DNA of 61,188 nt from Chitinivibrionales bacterium (GCA_014728295.1 WJLW01000042.1:1-61188), one strand, 5' to 3'. Positions 41,151-50,815 are shown, counted from the first letter of the stretch. Notes: generated by a model not told the origin, from the letters alone. Made by a program: numbers and translations.

Positions 41151-43373
41151 ATGGGACTGGTAACTTCTATCAAAACAAAAGCGGGAGCGCTGTTTATCGC
41201 TACAGCTCTTGTCTGTGCGCAGGCTGCGCATGATGATTGGCAGTATTCACAAAAACTGCGTCTCAATACGTCATCAACCGGGGCCAATGTTACATCCAAC
41301 GTGAGCAATTTTGCGGTGCTCGTGCCTTTGACCAGTGATCAGGCGGATGTCTTCAGCCAGGCGAACCCAAATGGCGAGGATATACGTTTCTCAGACGCCG
41401 ACGGCAGTCCGCTGGCCTATGAAATCGAAACGTGGGATCAGAGCGCAAATACGGCCACTCTCTGGGTGTTCGTTCCTCTGGTTGACGGCAACAGCATCGA
41501 TGATCACATCTTCATGCACTGGGGAAAATCCAGTGCGGTCAACGAATCCAACAGCGCGGCGATATTTCAGGCGGGAAACGGATTTCTGGGAACCTGGCAC
41601 CTGAATGAAACCCCGAGCGAATCCAAGGATGATATCAAAGACCGCACGGCAAACTCAATTCATGGAACATCAAAAAACGGCATGAGCAGCGCGCAGGTTA
41701 TAGCTGGACGAATCGGAACCGGTCTGGACTTCGAGCGCAACAGCAGACATTATATCTCTTTTGCTGCCCAGGATGATCAGGATGATGCGTTCAACGGCAA
41801 ATTCAGTACGTATATCACGATATCCGCATGGGTTCAGGTTGAATCGAATAATATCTGGGATCCAATTTTCATGAATGGCTATCGTGACTGGCGTTTACTA
41901 ACCTACTCGAATACTGGACGAGTCCATTTCGGACTCAGCCCTACCAGCGGTGAGGGGCCCTTACCGGGAACGCTGAACAGCAGCAGCTCGATCAATGACG
42001 GCAACTGGCATTTCGTAGCCGGCGTCTATGACGGATCGAAAATGTACATTTACATCGACGGGCAACTGGACGCACAGAAAAATGCTTCCGGCAATATCCA
42101 TAACGACGGCGAGGTTGAGGTGCGCATCGGGTCTAACAGCCAGCGCACCGACCGCTGGTGGGACGGTGGTATTGATGAAGTGCGCCTTTCGAATGTGGCC
42201 AGAGGGCCCGACTGGATCAAGCTGTGCTATGAAAATCAGAAAGACAATCAGACACTGGTGGAATTTGATGCTTCGGGCTCAGGAACCGGCGGAGGCAGCA
42301 GCGGTGGCGGCTCGGCCGGGGATTACGTTTTGCGAACCGGCGACGTGATGGTTGACAATCAGTCCCATCTTGACCTGAACGGCTCCGACCTGCAAAACGC
42401 GGGGACAGTATCGGCCCAGAATCTGGAAGGGGACGGCGGCGGCATTACCAATATCAATCCCGCAAAAATCAACACCTCATCGGCTTTGTCCGGACAGGTG
42501 CTTGGCTATAACGGCAGCAATGCCGGTTGGATGGACGTACCCACTTCCCCAACCGCGCCGCAGATAGCTATCCCGATACCGCGTCTGCGCGGCATGAAAT
42601 TTATTCCTTTGAGCTACCTGCCGCAAGGTGGGTATACTGTCGGCGATGTTGACAATAACAATCCTCCCGCGCCTGAGTTCATTTCAAACTATCCCAGATT
42701 CGAGGCAACATTTACCAAGGACGTCTGGGTTGACGAAACAGAAGTAACTATTGGCGATTTTTATTCCACCATGGGCGAGGTTCCGTTCTATACCGTTGTT
42801 CCGTGGGCCGAAGCCCCGGTTGCCTATGTCGACTGGTACACCGCCATTCTCTACTGCAACCAACGCAGTAAGATTGACGGATTTGATACGGTTTATACCT
42901 ACACTTCTCAAAGCGGGTCAATCGTGCAGCAGGACGTCGTATTGCAGAACGTGGCTATCAATGACGATGCCTATGGCTATCGCCTCCCCTACGAAATAGA
43001 GTGGGAATGGATTGCGCGCAGTTGGGAGAACGTCAACTCGTATTATTGGGGAGAATCGGTATTCAACGACAAATACGGCCATATCGGCACGTTTAACCCG
43101 ACCACCGTGGCACGTAAAATCCCGACAAACGATGGAATTTACGATGCAATCGGCGGTGTCTACGAGTGGGTTAATGACTGGGCTGCTCAGTATCCTTCGT
43201 CAAATCAGGTTGATTACACGGGAGCTGCAACCGGCAGCGAAAAAATCTGCCGCGGCGGCTCATTCCTCTCTCCAAAACATGACTACAACTGGACGGTGAC
43301 CAGAAAAAAGCTGAGTCCCGATCAACACAAAAGCGATTTAGGTTTTCGTTGCGTGTTGCCTGTTCAACCGTGA
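41151..43373 (+). CDS. exported DUF2341 / LamG / SUMF1 (FGE-sulfatase) multidomain surface protein
   Basis: 740 residues. Signal peptide (MGLVTSIKTKAGALFIATALVCAQA|AHDD). Domains in order: DUF2341 (~residues 25-135: WQYSQKLRLNT, FAVLVPLTSDQ, EDIRFSDADGSPLAYEIETW); LamG/concanavalin-like (~145-370: GTWHLNE, ISAWVQVESN, DGNWHFVAGVYDGSKMYIYIDG, GGIDEVRLSNVARGPDWI); a Gly/Ser linker (~374-390, GTGGGSSGGGSAG); a ~65-residue stretch with LDLNGSDLQNAGTVSAQNLEGDGGGITNI and SSALSGQVLGYNG-like repeats known from phage tail fibres; and a C-terminal SUMF1/formylglycine-generating-enzyme fold (~478-738, ending CRGGSFLSPKHD and LGFRCVLP). The SUMF1 fold in such proteins usually binds ligands rather than oxidises. 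It is probably a surface adhesin or carbohydrate-binding protein. A perfect terminator follows. Confidence 0.9.
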   Translation: MGLVTSIKTKAGALFIATALVCAQAAHDDWQYSQKLRLNTSSTGANVTSNVSNFAVLVPLTSDQADVFSQANPNGEDIRFSDADGSPLAYEIETWDQSANTATLWVFVPLVDGNSIDDHIFMHWGKSSAVNESNSAAIFQAGNGFLGTWHLNETPSESKDDIKDRTANSIHGTSKNGMSSAQVIAGRIGTGLDFERNSRHYISFAAQDDQDDAFNGKFSTYITISAWVQVESNNIWDPIFMNGYRDWRLLTYSNTGRVHFGLSPTSGEGPLPGTLNSSSSINDGNWHFVAGVYDGSKMYIYIDGQLDAQKNASGNIHNDGEVEVRIGSNSQRTDRWWDGGIDEVRLSNVARGPDWIKLCYENQKDNQTLVEFDASGSGTGGGSSGGGSAGDYVLRTGDVMVDNQSHLDLNGSDLQNAGTVSAQNLEGDGGGITNINPAKINTSSALSGQVLGYNGSNAGWMDVPTSPTAPQIAIPIPRLRGMKFIPLSYLPQGGYTVGDVDNNNPPAPEFISNYPRFEATFTKDVWVDETEVTIGDFYSTMGEVPFYTVVPWAEAPVAYVDWYTAILYCNQRSKIDGFDTVYTYTSQSGSIVQQDVVLQNVAINDDAYGYRLPYEIEWEWIARSWENVNSYYWGESVFNDKYGHIGTFNPTTVARKIPTNDGIYDAIGGVYEWVNDWAAQYPSSNQVDYTGAATGSEKICRGGSFLSPKHDYNWTVTRKKLSPDQHKSDLGFRCVLPVQP

Positions 43374-43397
43374 CGTTTCGGGAATTGCACGTTTCAT

Positions 43398-43431
43398 CTA
43401 CGGCACGGCGTCAGTCGTGCCGTAGTTGTTT
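43398..43431. terminator. strong hairpin terminator between convergent genes
   Basis: CTACGGCACG (43398-43407) pairs perfectly with CGTGCCGTAG (43416-43425), 10 bp with an 8-base loop, followed on the plus strand by TTGTTTG. The hairpin can act in both directions, serving the DUF2341 gene and the convergent dehydrogenase; the T-run is better on the plus strand. Confidence 0.75.
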
Positions 43432-43442
43432 GAGCGCCGGAG

Positions 43443-44243
43443 TTACTTTTTCCACCCCTGACGCAGGCGCCGGAATGTCGGCATGAGGGAGAAGTAGACC
43501 ACCCGGGGCAGGTGCCTGCAGAGAAATGCGATCAGCTTGAATCTGAACTTCGGAATGCAGAGGATTTTTTTGCGCTCGAGTGCGTGCAGCGATTCGTTGA
43601 CCACATAATCGGCCTCCATCCACAAAAATGCCGGCATATTACTGAGCATGATGCCTCGGCGCGTGTGAAAATCGGAGCGTACCCAGCCCGGACAAAGCGC
43701 CTGGACACGTATGCCTGAGTCGCTGAGCTCAAGATATAATGCTTCGGTAAATGTCGTGACGAATGCCTTGGTGGCACAATAGGTCGCACTTCCCGATCCC
43801 GGAGTAAAAGAGGCCAGCGAAGAGACGTTGACGATCGCTCCCCGGCCATTTCGTTTCATAACACCCAGCGCCGCATGCGTCAGCTCGACGGTGGCGGTGC
43901 AATGTACATCGATTATGGAACGAAGCTGCTGGGGATCGGCCTCCTCAACATTGGCGTGGATGTTAAATCCGGCATTGTTCACCAGGAAGTCAAGCCGGGG
44001 CAAGGTCGGTATTTTTTTTGCAATTGCGCTGCGATGCGCCTCGTCGGCCAGATCTCCGATGAGCACATCAATTTGCGATGCCCCCCCGGCTCGCAGTTCT
44101 GATGTTGATGATCGTAATTTTTCTTCCCGCCGCCCGGTAAGGATCAATGAACAGCCCGCAGATGCCAGCCGGCGCGCAAACGCAGCGCCGATCCCGCTGG
44201 TTGCACCGGTAATGAGAGCAATTGGTTTATCGCCGCTATGCAT
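43443..44243 (-). CDS. short-chain dehydrogenase/reductase
   Basis: 266 residues from the ATG at 44243. Rossmann motif ITGATSGIGAAFARRL (TGxxxGIG), NNAG, and the catalytic triad Ser-Tyr-Lys in SLASFTPGSGSATYCATKAFV (YxxxK). The length is longer than the ~250 usual and the C-terminus (FRFKLIAFLCRHLPRVVYFSLMPTFRRL) is basic and hydrophobic, suggesting membrane association, as in SDRs acting on lipids. The substrate cannot be stated. It lies 42 bases downstream of gpmA, read in the same direction. Confidence 0.9.
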   Translation of the reverse strand: MHSGDKPIALITGATSGIGAAFARRLASAGCSLILTGRREEKLRSSTSELRAGGASQIDVLIGDLADEAHRSAIAKKIPTLPRLDFLVNNAGFNIHANVEEADPQQLRSIIDVHCTATVELTHAALGVMKRNGRGAIVNVSSLASFTPGSGSATYCATKAFVTTFTEALYLELSDSGIRVQALCPGWVRSDFHTRRGIMLSNMPAFLWMEADYVVNESLHALERKKILCIPKFRFKLIAFLCRHLPRVVYFSLMPTFRRLRQGWKK

Positions 44244-44285
44244 GCACCTAATATACTTGCGGGCGCCCGAGCACAACTACCGCAA

Positions 44286-45035
44286 TCATTGCTTGCCGGT
44301 TTGCGATGCAACGGTGTTAATCGCAGCCTGAACGGCATCCTGGTCACCGAGATAGTAATGTGTTTGCGGTTTAAGATTGTCGTCGAGCTCGTATACCAGT
44401 GGTATCCCGGTTGGTATGTTGAGCTTGACGATTTCTTCCGGCGCCAGCTCATCCAGATATTGCACGAGGGCGCGCAGGCTGTTGCCGTGTGCCGCAATGA
44501 TAAGCTTTTTGCCTGCTGCAACCTGCGGCGCGATTGTCTCCTTCCAGTAGGGCACAAAACGGGCGACAGTATCCTTGAGCGATTCGGTGAGTGGAATCTG
44601 ATCCGCGCTCAGCTCGTTTTTATAGCGGGGATCATTGCCGGGATAATAAGAACTGTCTTGTGATAATTGGGGCGGGGGCGTATCGTAGCTGCGCCGCCAC
44701 AATTGTACCTGCTCTTCGCCGTGGCGCGCAACGGTCTCTTTTTTGTCAAGCCCTTGCAGCGCACCGTAGTGACGCTCATTCAACCGCCAGGAACGCGTGA
44801 CCGGAATCCACATCAAGTCCATGTCTTCCAGCACCGTCCAAAGCGTTTTAATCGCCCTTTTGAGGTAGGAGGTAAATGCCAGGTCGAAGGTATAGCCTTC
44901 CTTGGTGAGGGCTTCGGCTGAGGTGTGCGCCTCCTGAATTCCCAGCTCGGTCAAGCCGACATCCACCCAGCCGGTGAACTGATTGGATTTATTCCATAAA
45001 CTTTGTCCATGACGTAAAAGAACAATTTTGTGCAT
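44286..45035 (-). CDS. gpmA: 2,3-bisphosphoglycerate-dependent phosphoglycerate mutase
   Basis: 249 residues from the ATG at 45035, which follows AGGAGGAG; an upstream frame adds 33 residues that are not part of the family. Catalytic LRHGQSLWN (phospho-His), [23 protein letters not shown] and AHGNSLRAL are intact. It interconverts 3- and 2-phosphoglycerate in glycolysis. The ~30 C-terminal residues match the mutase form, not a small phosphatase. Confidence 0.96.
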   Translation of the reverse strand: MHKIVLLRHGQSLWNKSNQFTGWVDVGLTELGIQEAHTSAEALTKEGYTFDLAFTSYLKRAIKTLWTVLEDMDLMWIPVTRSWRLNERHYGALQGLDKKETVARHGEEQVQLWRRSYDTPPPQLSQDSSYYPGNDPRYKNELSADQIPLTESLKDTVARFVPYWKETIAPQVAAGKKLIIAAHGNSLRALVQYLDELAPEEIVKLNIPTGIPLVYELDDNLKPQTHYYLGDQDAVQAAINTVASQTGKQ

Positions 45036-45150
45036 GAAATTACTCCTCCTGATAAAGTGCTCTTTACGAATCGATGACGGCGCGCGTCTCAAATGAAAAA
45101 AATATAGTTCAGGTCGGCTCAAGCAGGATGCCACGGATTATGCCGTATCG

Positions 45151-47022
45151 CTAACCTTCCGGCCGGGAAAATTGAATATCGTAGAAGTATTTGTATCGAT
45201 TATTCAATCGCAGCAGCTCATCATGGGTCCCTTGTTCGATAATCTCACCATCCTCTAAGACGATAATCTTGTCTGCATGTCGAACGGTGGAAAGGCGATG
45301 AGCCACTACCAGTACCGTACGATTTTGCATGAGCTTGTTGATTGCCGCCTGCACCAGCCGCTCCGACTCGGTGTCGAGCGAAGAGGTGGCTTCGTCCAGA
45401 ATAAGAATAGGCGGATTTTTCAGCAGCGCGCGTGCGATGGAAAGTCGCTGGCACTGGCCGCCCGAGAGCATGATACCGTTTTCGCCAATGAGCGTATCCA
45501 TTTTGCGGGGCAGCTTTTCTATGAATTCCAGGGCGTTGGCGGCTTGTGCCGCGGCAACAACCTCCTGCGCGTGTGCATGCTCGACACCGTAAGCGATATT
45601 GTTGTATACGGTATCGTTGAAGAGGATTGTTTTTTGAGCAACAATCCCGAACAAGTGCCGCAGGCCCACCAGGTCGCAGTCGGCAATATTGTGTCCGTCA
45701 ACAACTATAGAGCCCTGCGAGACATCATAAAATCTGGGCAGCAGATCGAGAATGGTTGATTTGCCGGCGCCGCTCGAGCCAACCAGGGCAACAATTTCAC
45801 CTTTATCCACCGTGAAGGACATATCATGCAGTACTTCTTCTTCTGTTTGCGGATACGTAAAGCATACGTTGGAAAAGGCAATTGTGCGGTTGAAGTGCGG
45901 CACATGCTCGGGCCGGAAACTCAACAACGGTTCCGATTCGGTATCAATGATACCAAAAACACGTTCTGCACCAGCCATCCCGCCCTGAATCGCATTGTTT
46001 ATCCCGCCCAGCGCCTTTATGGGCTGATAGGAAATCATCAGCAGAATAATGAAGCGCACGAAATCTTCTGCCCCGAGTGAACTGTTTGGCGAAAGCACTT
46101 CCTTTCCGCCGTACCACAGGAGTGATGTCGCTACGATTATTCCCAGCAGCTCAATCAGCGGACTGTTAAGGGAGCTGATCCACATGTTTTTGAACATGCT
46201 GCGAGTGACTTTCTCGTTCTCGGAGGCAAACTTTCGCGATTCAACTTCATTCATGTTGAACATCTTCACCGCACGCACACCATTCACCGTCTCATGCAAA
46301 ACAGAGACCAGCCCTGCCAGATATTCCATTACCCGCTTGCTTCTGCGGCGAACCGTTTTGCCAATCTGCGCAATTGCATATCCAAGCAACGGGTAGACAA
46401 GAAATACAACCATCGTCAACTTCGCGCTGATAACGAAGAGCAAGCCCCAGAACGTGATCAATCGCAGCGGTTCGGTGATCAGCCGATTGAAGGTGTTTGC
46501 CAGCGCTGTGTTTACTTTGGCGACATCGTTGAGGATAATCGAGAGTGTCTCACCGGATTTGTTGCGGTCGAAGTAGGTTATCGGCAACGTGAGGGCGTGG
46601 TTGTAGGTCGAGTTTCGCAGGTCCTTGACGACATTGAGATTTACGATTCCCATTATCAATGACTTGGTATACGAAAAAACGTTCTTTGTCGAATAGGAGA
46701 CAATGATTATCAAGCATACTTTTGACAGCCGCGCCACAGGGTTCTCATCTCTGGTGAACAGGTATACCCAGTATTTAAGTATCTGATTGAGATTGTTCAG
46801 CGAAAATTCCGGGCGCGCAATTTCTTTGACTTCACTGATGAAGATCTCCTTGAGCAGTGAGGCCATTACCCATACCGAGATTGCTTCTGCGGCCACAACG
46901 AAGAGTGACAGGATAATGGAAATAGCGAGCAGGGGAAAATACGGCTTGACATAGCCGAGCATGCGAGCGTATAATTTTCCCTTATATTGCGTGCGTGGTT
47001 TTTCCTGAACGGGTTTGAGCAT
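45151..47022 (-). CDS. MsbA-type ABC exporter (fused permease and ATPase)
   Basis: 623 residues with ~six helices in the N-terminal transmembrane domain, including the ITYFDRNKSGETLSIILNDVAKV segment typical of the type I exporter fold. The ATPase has Walker A GSSGAGKSTILDLLPRF, signature MLSGGQCQRLSIARALL and Walker B ILILDEATSSLD, then VVAHRLSTVRHADKIIVLEDGEIIEQGTH. Lipid A flippase MsbA or a related lipid/drug exporter is most likely. It is followed by gpmA and preceded by a GT39 enzyme. Confidence 0.9.
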   Translation of the reverse strand: MLKPVQEKPRTQYKGKLYARMLGYVKPYFPLLAISIILSLFVVAAEAISVWVMASLLKEIFISEVKEIARPEFSLNNLNQILKYWVYLFTRDENPVARLSKVCLIIIVSYSTKNVFSYTKSLIMGIVNLNVVKDLRNSTYNHALTLPITYFDRNKSGETLSIILNDVAKVNTALANTFNRLITEPLRLITFWGLLFVISAKLTMVVFLVYPLLGYAIAQIGKTVRRRSKRVMEYLAGLVSVLHETVNGVRAVKMFNMNEVESRKFASENEKVTRSMFKNMWISSLNSPLIELLGIIVATSLLWYGGKEVLSPNSSLGAEDFVRFIILLMISYQPIKALGGINNAIQGGMAGAERVFGIIDTESEPLLSFRPEHVPHFNRTIAFSNVCFTYPQTEEEVLHDMSFTVDKGEIVALVGSSGAGKSTILDLLPRFYDVSQGSIVVDGHNIADCDLVGLRHLFGIVAQKTILFNDTVYNNIAYGVEHAHAQEVVAAAQAANALEFIEKLPRKMDTLIGENGIMLSGGQCQRLSIARALLKNPPILILDEATSSLDTESERLVQAAINKLMQNRTVLVVAHRLSTVRHADKIIVLEDGEIIEQGTHDELLRLNNRYKYFYDIQFSRPEG

Positions 47023-47028
47023 CAGTTC

Positions 47029-48603
47029 CTACCAGAGATTTTTTTTACGCGGGCCGCGATATCCGTAACAGCGAAACAGGTAAAACCACCTTACCGGATG
47101 TCCCGCGCGCGTTATTTCAATTTCGGGAAGCTTCTCGACATACTCAAAGTAAAAAAGCTTGTCCGGATCGCGCCGATAACGGTTATCGCAAATATAAATA
47201 CAATTATGTCCTTGTTTGCCTTCAAGCGAACCGCGACCCCAGAAATCAAATTGCTCGCGCTTGCGGTCTATCGAATAAAGCGCCAGGTGGTCGTCCGTGT
47301 AGAATGCCAGTTGGGAAGCAATATTATAGCGCGGCGAAGCGATAAAGAAAGGTTCATTGCGACTCTGCATGCGCTTGACTTCTTTTTCCAGACTGTCGGC
47401 GGCAACTTCCCAGCCATACAATTCGCTGGTAACATCGGCTTTGTGGCGCCAGTGGGCCCGGGAAAAGATTTTTTTTACATAGGGAAAAACAGTCTGCGCC
47501 AGGGGCCAGGTTGCCTGAGCATGGATCAGAATAGAGAAAATCAAACTGATCCACAACATCGTGAGGCCAATGATTTTTGCCGGGCGCCGCCTGGTTTCAA
47601 GCGCTTCACGGTAAAGCTTCACCATAACGAAAAATGCGCCGATATAGCCCATTGCCGGCCAGTGCGGTTTGGTCGTCGGGGAAATGCTGCATGCAAGCGA
47701 AAAGAAAAACACATATGGCGCCGCCATGCAAAACAAAAACAGCATGGTTGTGTCTTTGCGTGCAATTCCTCGATATCCCGACACAACCATCGCGTACACG
47801 GCGCCAAAGAAAACCAGGGGTGAGAGATAGCCGATTTGTCCAGCAAGCCACAACTCAAACGGCCGCCACGACCAGCCACGCGCTGCGTTGCGCTCTACCA
47901 GGTGAAAAGCAAAAGAAGGAAACCCCCGCCCTGCATTCCAATACAACACCGGGATAAAAACTATAACGCCGATCGCCAGTGCAAACCACGGCTCCTTTCT
48001 GGCCAGCCAGTATCGGTGTTCTTTCGAAAGCAGCAAAAACAGCAGTACACAGAGCGGCAACATCACCATGTTATACTTACTCAGCAGGCCCAGGCCAAAC
48101 ACAACACCCAGCAGGTACCAGTCCCGCGACCGTCCCCGCACGACGATCTGCCGGAAAAAATAAATCGCCAGCATCCAGCTCAGCGCCAGCAGGGCGTCGG
48201 GAACCATCATAAATGCACCCACTGCAAAAAGTGGAATTGCTGCAATAAACACCAGGGTTTGAAAGGCAATGCGGGAACTAGCGAAAAACGAGAACGACAG
48301 CCGGTATGCCAGATACATGAACACCATCGACGAAGCTACCGCTCCAAACCGGAAACCGAACTCATTGATGCCAAACAGGGCTGTCGTCAGTCTGCCCACC
48401 CACGCAACCAGTGGCGGATGGTCGAAATAGCTCCAGGCGAGGTAATGACTCCACTCCCAGTAGTAGGCTTCATCATCGCCCAGCCCCAGAAATGTTGCAT
48501 AGAACATTCTCACCGCAGCGAGACCCATGCAGAGAATCAATGAATATCGCGCAAATGAGTCGAGCTTTTTGTAGCGTGCTTTAAGTAGGGTGAGCAGAGG
48601 CAT
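47029..48603 (-). CDS. GT39/PMT-family membrane glycosyltransferase (ArnT-like)
   Basis: 524 residues, about ten to eleven helices. The first periplasmic loop has DDEAYYWEWSHYLAWSYFDHPPLVAWVGRLTTALFG, the standard PMT_2/ArnT pattern: acidic DDEAYY and the HPPL. The C-terminal soluble part (~residues 400-524) binds acceptor or anchors. It adds a sugar from a polyprenyl-phosphate donor in the periplasm. Six bases upstream of the MsbA-type exporter gene, so the two may act on the same glycolipid. It starts three bases downstream of mgtE. Confidence 0.9.
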   Translation of the reverse strand: MPLLTLLKARYKKLDSFARYSLILCMGLAAVRMFYATFLGLGDDEAYYWEWSHYLAWSYFDHPPLVAWVGRLTTALFGINEFGFRFGAVASSMVFMYLAYRLSFSFFASSRIAFQTLVFIAAIPLFAVGAFMMVPDALLALSWMLAIYFFRQIVVRGRSRDWYLLGVVFGLGLLSKYNMVMLPLCVLLFLLLSKEHRYWLARKEPWFALAIGVIVFIPVLYWNAGRGFPSFAFHLVERNAARGWSWRPFELWLAGQIGYLSPLVFFGAVYAMVVSGYRGIARKDTTMLFLFCMAAPYVFFFSLACSISPTTKPHWPAMGYIGAFFVMVKLYREALETRRRPAKIIGLTMLWISLIFSILIHAQATWPLAQTVFPYVKKIFSRAHWRHKADVTSELYGWEVAADSLEKEVKRMQSRNEPFFIASPRYNIASQLAFYTDDHLALYSIDRKREQFDFWGRGSLEGKQGHNCIYICDNRYRRDPDKLFYFEYVEKLPEIEITRAGHPVRWFYLFRCYGYRGPRKKNLW

Positions 48604-48606
48604 GAG

Positions 48607-49962
48607 CTAAATGTTTAATATCCAGGTAGCAAACGAAAAGTAAATAAGCAAACCGGTCGCATCGGCGATGGTGGTAATGAGCGGACTGCTCGCTACTGCC
48701 GGATCCAGCTTGAGCCGGGTCAGCACAAACGGCAGTACAATTCCCACGATATTGGCAACAATTACAATTGCTACCATTGTTGCACCAACGGTAAAGCCGG
48801 TACGAAGACCTCTTGCACCGAAACCGCCGCCGCGCAAGGTCCCGAGCAGCCAGGTAAGTATCCCCAGGGTTGCTCCCAGCAAGGCTCCAACCGCAAGCTC
48901 TTTAATCAGCGTGCGCAGCCATTCATGCGTTTGGACATCACCCGTAACCAGGGCCCGAATGAGCAGTGTCGCAGACTGCGAACCGGTGTTACCCGCGCTG
49001 CCAAGCAGGATGGGCAGAAAAAAGACGAGTGAAATCGCTGCGGCAAGCCGTTCTTCGTAAAGCGCGATAACGGCAGACGAGGTCAGATTCATGATCACCA
49101 GCGCGATCAGCCAGCCAACGCGTTTGGAATACAAATCCCAGACGCTGGCATGATAGTAGCTCATCTTCAAAGGCGAAATTGACGCCTGTTTATGAATATC
49201 TTCGGTTACCTCCTCTTCGGCCACATCCATAACATCATCAACCGTTACGATGCCGAGCAGCACACCAATCGAATCAACCACGGGAACGGCGATTATGTCG
49301 TAGTCCTGCATGATCTCTACCGCTTTTTCGCGGTCGTGAAAGGCGGATAAGCTGATAAATGAATCATCCAGCAGGTCTTTGACCTGCTGATCGGGGTCGC
49401 CCAGAATAATCCTGCGCAGGCGAATGTCGTCGATGAGCTTCTCCGATTCGTCGGTAACATAAATACGGTTAATTGTTTCCTTATCTTTACCTTCGCGCCG
49501 GATATGCGTCAGCGCCTCGCGGACGGTCCAATCAGGCCTGATCGAAACGTAATCCGGTGTCATCAGGCGGCCGACGCTTTCTTCGGGATAGCCCAGGAGC
49601 AGCCGGGCCTCCTTCAAATCTTCTTCGTTGAGCAGGCCGAGCATTTTGCGGGTGAAATTGGCCGGCAATTCCTCCAGCAGGGCCGTGCGGTCGTCGGGAT
49701 CCAGATTAGCAAGCAGGGCGCGGGTTTCCGCATTGGTCAGGTCGCTCAGCAGCTCATCCTGCTCGAAAGGTTCGAAATAAGAGAATACATCGGCAGAAAT
49801 CTCACGCGGAAGCGAACGGAAAATCACCACTCGGTCGGCGCTGTTCATATCAGACATAAGATCGGCTATTTCGGGAATAACCCAGTGCTCGATGCGCTGC
49901 CGCAGGGCTTTCCAGTTGCGCAGCTCGATAAGATGTTTGATTTCGGCCTTGATCTGTTCCAT
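48607..49962 (-). CDS. mgtE: magnesium transporter MgtE
   Basis: 451 residues. The N-terminal superhelical domain (LMSDMNSADRVVIFRSLPREISADVFSYFEPFEQDELL, then LLANLDPDDRTALLEELP) precedes two CBS domains (PDYVSIRPDWTVREALTHIRREGKDKETINRIYV and LDDSFISLSAFHDREKAVEIMQDYDIIAVPVVD) and a five-helix membrane domain with GSAGNTGSQSATLLIRAL, which lines the pore. The N and CBS domains sense cytoplasmic Mg2+ and close the channel. One base separates it from the Fur-FeoA gene, so the two form an operon. Confidence 0.96.
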   Translation of the reverse strand: MEQIKAEIKHLIELRNWKALRQRIEHWVIPEIADLMSDMNSADRVVIFRSLPREISADVFSYFEPFEQDELLSDLTNAETRALLANLDPDDRTALLEELPANFTRKMLGLLNEEDLKEARLLLGYPEESVGRLMTPDYVSIRPDWTVREALTHIRREGKDKETINRIYVTDESEKLIDDIRLRRIILGDPDQQVKDLLDDSFISLSAFHDREKAVEIMQDYDIIAVPVVDSIGVLLGIVTVDDVMDVAEEEVTEDIHKQASISPLKMSYYHASVWDLYSKRVGWLIALVIMNLTSSAVIALYEERLAAAISLVFFLPILLGSAGNTGSQSATLLIRALVTGDVQTHEWLRTLIKELAVGALLGATLGILTWLLGTLRGGGFGARGLRTGFTVGATMVAIVIVANIVGIVLPFVLTRLKLDPAVASSPLITTIADATGLLIYFSFATWILNI

Positions 49963-49963
49963 G

Positions 49964-50662
49964 TTAGTTCAGCAACTCTACTAAAATGCGTTGACTCTGG
50001 CCGCGCCTGAGCGCCACTCTGGTATTGCCGAGTATAACCATAATAATTCCCGGGCTGCGCTGCAGGATTTCGCCTTCAAGGCCCTGGCGAATACCCATCT
50101 CCTGCAGCCGCCGGAGAAATTCTCTGCCGTGACCCGGTGAGGTGCTGTGCTCCAGGCGTCTGATTTTGAAGCGCCCGCCGGCCTCGACCAGCGATAACGG
50201 TATAAGTCCCGTATTGATGCCGCGAAAACAGACATCACAAATACCGTTAATCTGCATTTTGTGTGAAAACGCGTGAAAGCTGTGCTCTTTGGCAATAGCA
50301 AGTTGTTCTTCTTCAAGGGGCTCCGAATAGAATTCGATGATTGCACTGCACTTTATGCAATAGAGATGGTCGTGATGCGCGCCGACATGCTGATGTTCAT
50401 AGCGCTCAACGCCGTCGCCAAATACTTTTCTGGATGCGAAACCGTAATCTACCAGTAGCTGGAGCGCGGTGCGTATTTCGGACAGCGAAGCGTTCAAGTT
50501 GCGCTGCGTTGAAAAATACTCGAAATCTTCGAGGGACAGATGCTCGTCGGTTGAAAAAAAATGATCAATGATTGCCTGAGTTGCCGGCTTGACAGCAACA
50601 TCGTTTGCCGCCAGGAGTTCGAGGCATTTGCTGAGAATCTGCTTGTGCAAGAGCTGGTTCAT
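49964..50662 (-). CDS. Fur-family metalloregulator fused to a FeoA-like domain
   Basis: 232 residues. Residues ~1-150 form a Fur domain: a winged-helix of ~90 residues, then HHDHLYCIKCSAIIEF and the second CxxC (GICDVCF), with the regulatory metal ligands in QHVGAHHDHL. Residues ~152-230 (IPLSLVEAGGRFKIRRLE... FLRRLQEMGIRQGLEGEILQRSPGIIMVILGNTRVALRRGQSQRILVELL) match FeoA: an SH3-like domain with the R-x-L-x-E-x-G-I-x-x-G core. DtxR/MntR-type regulators carry a FeoA-like domain, but in Fur it is unusual. It starts the mgtE operon, so the regulator may sense a divalent metal and control its own operon. Confidence 0.85.
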   Translation of the reverse strand: MNQLLHKQILSKCLELLAANDVAVKPATQAIIDHFFSTDEHLSLEDFEYFSTQRNLNASLSEIRTALQLLVDYGFASRKVFGDGVERYEHQHVGAHHDHLYCIKCSAIIEFYSEPLEEEQLAIAKEHSFHAFSHKMQINGICDVCFRGINTGLIPLSLVEAGGRFKIRRLEHSTSPGHGREFLRRLQEMGIRQGLEGEILQRSPGIIMVILGNTRVALRRGQSQRILVELLN

Positions 50663-50815
50663 GCTTCCGTCCCGGCAAAAATATCAGAAGTGCAAAATAC
50701 TTTACGTGAAGCTGTGGAGTGAGTGAAGCGGACGGTCACCGCGCTCCAGATGCGCGCTTTGTCAACCAGCATTTCAAATCGCCGGCGTGGTTAATACTAT
50801 TTTACTCTGCGGTTT
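50663..50815. promoter_or_regulatory. divergent spacer between the Fur-FeoA gene and the PorV-like gene
   Basis: The 153-base spacer holds the start regions of two divergent genes. I see no perfect Fur box (GATAATGATAATCATTATC) and no convincing -35/-10 pair for either gene. Confidence 0.3.

Noticed and set aside
41045..41233. Earlier start for the DUF2341 protein
   Set aside because: The ATG at 41151 has a GGGGAGG site and begins a proper signal peptide; the earlier frame is different.
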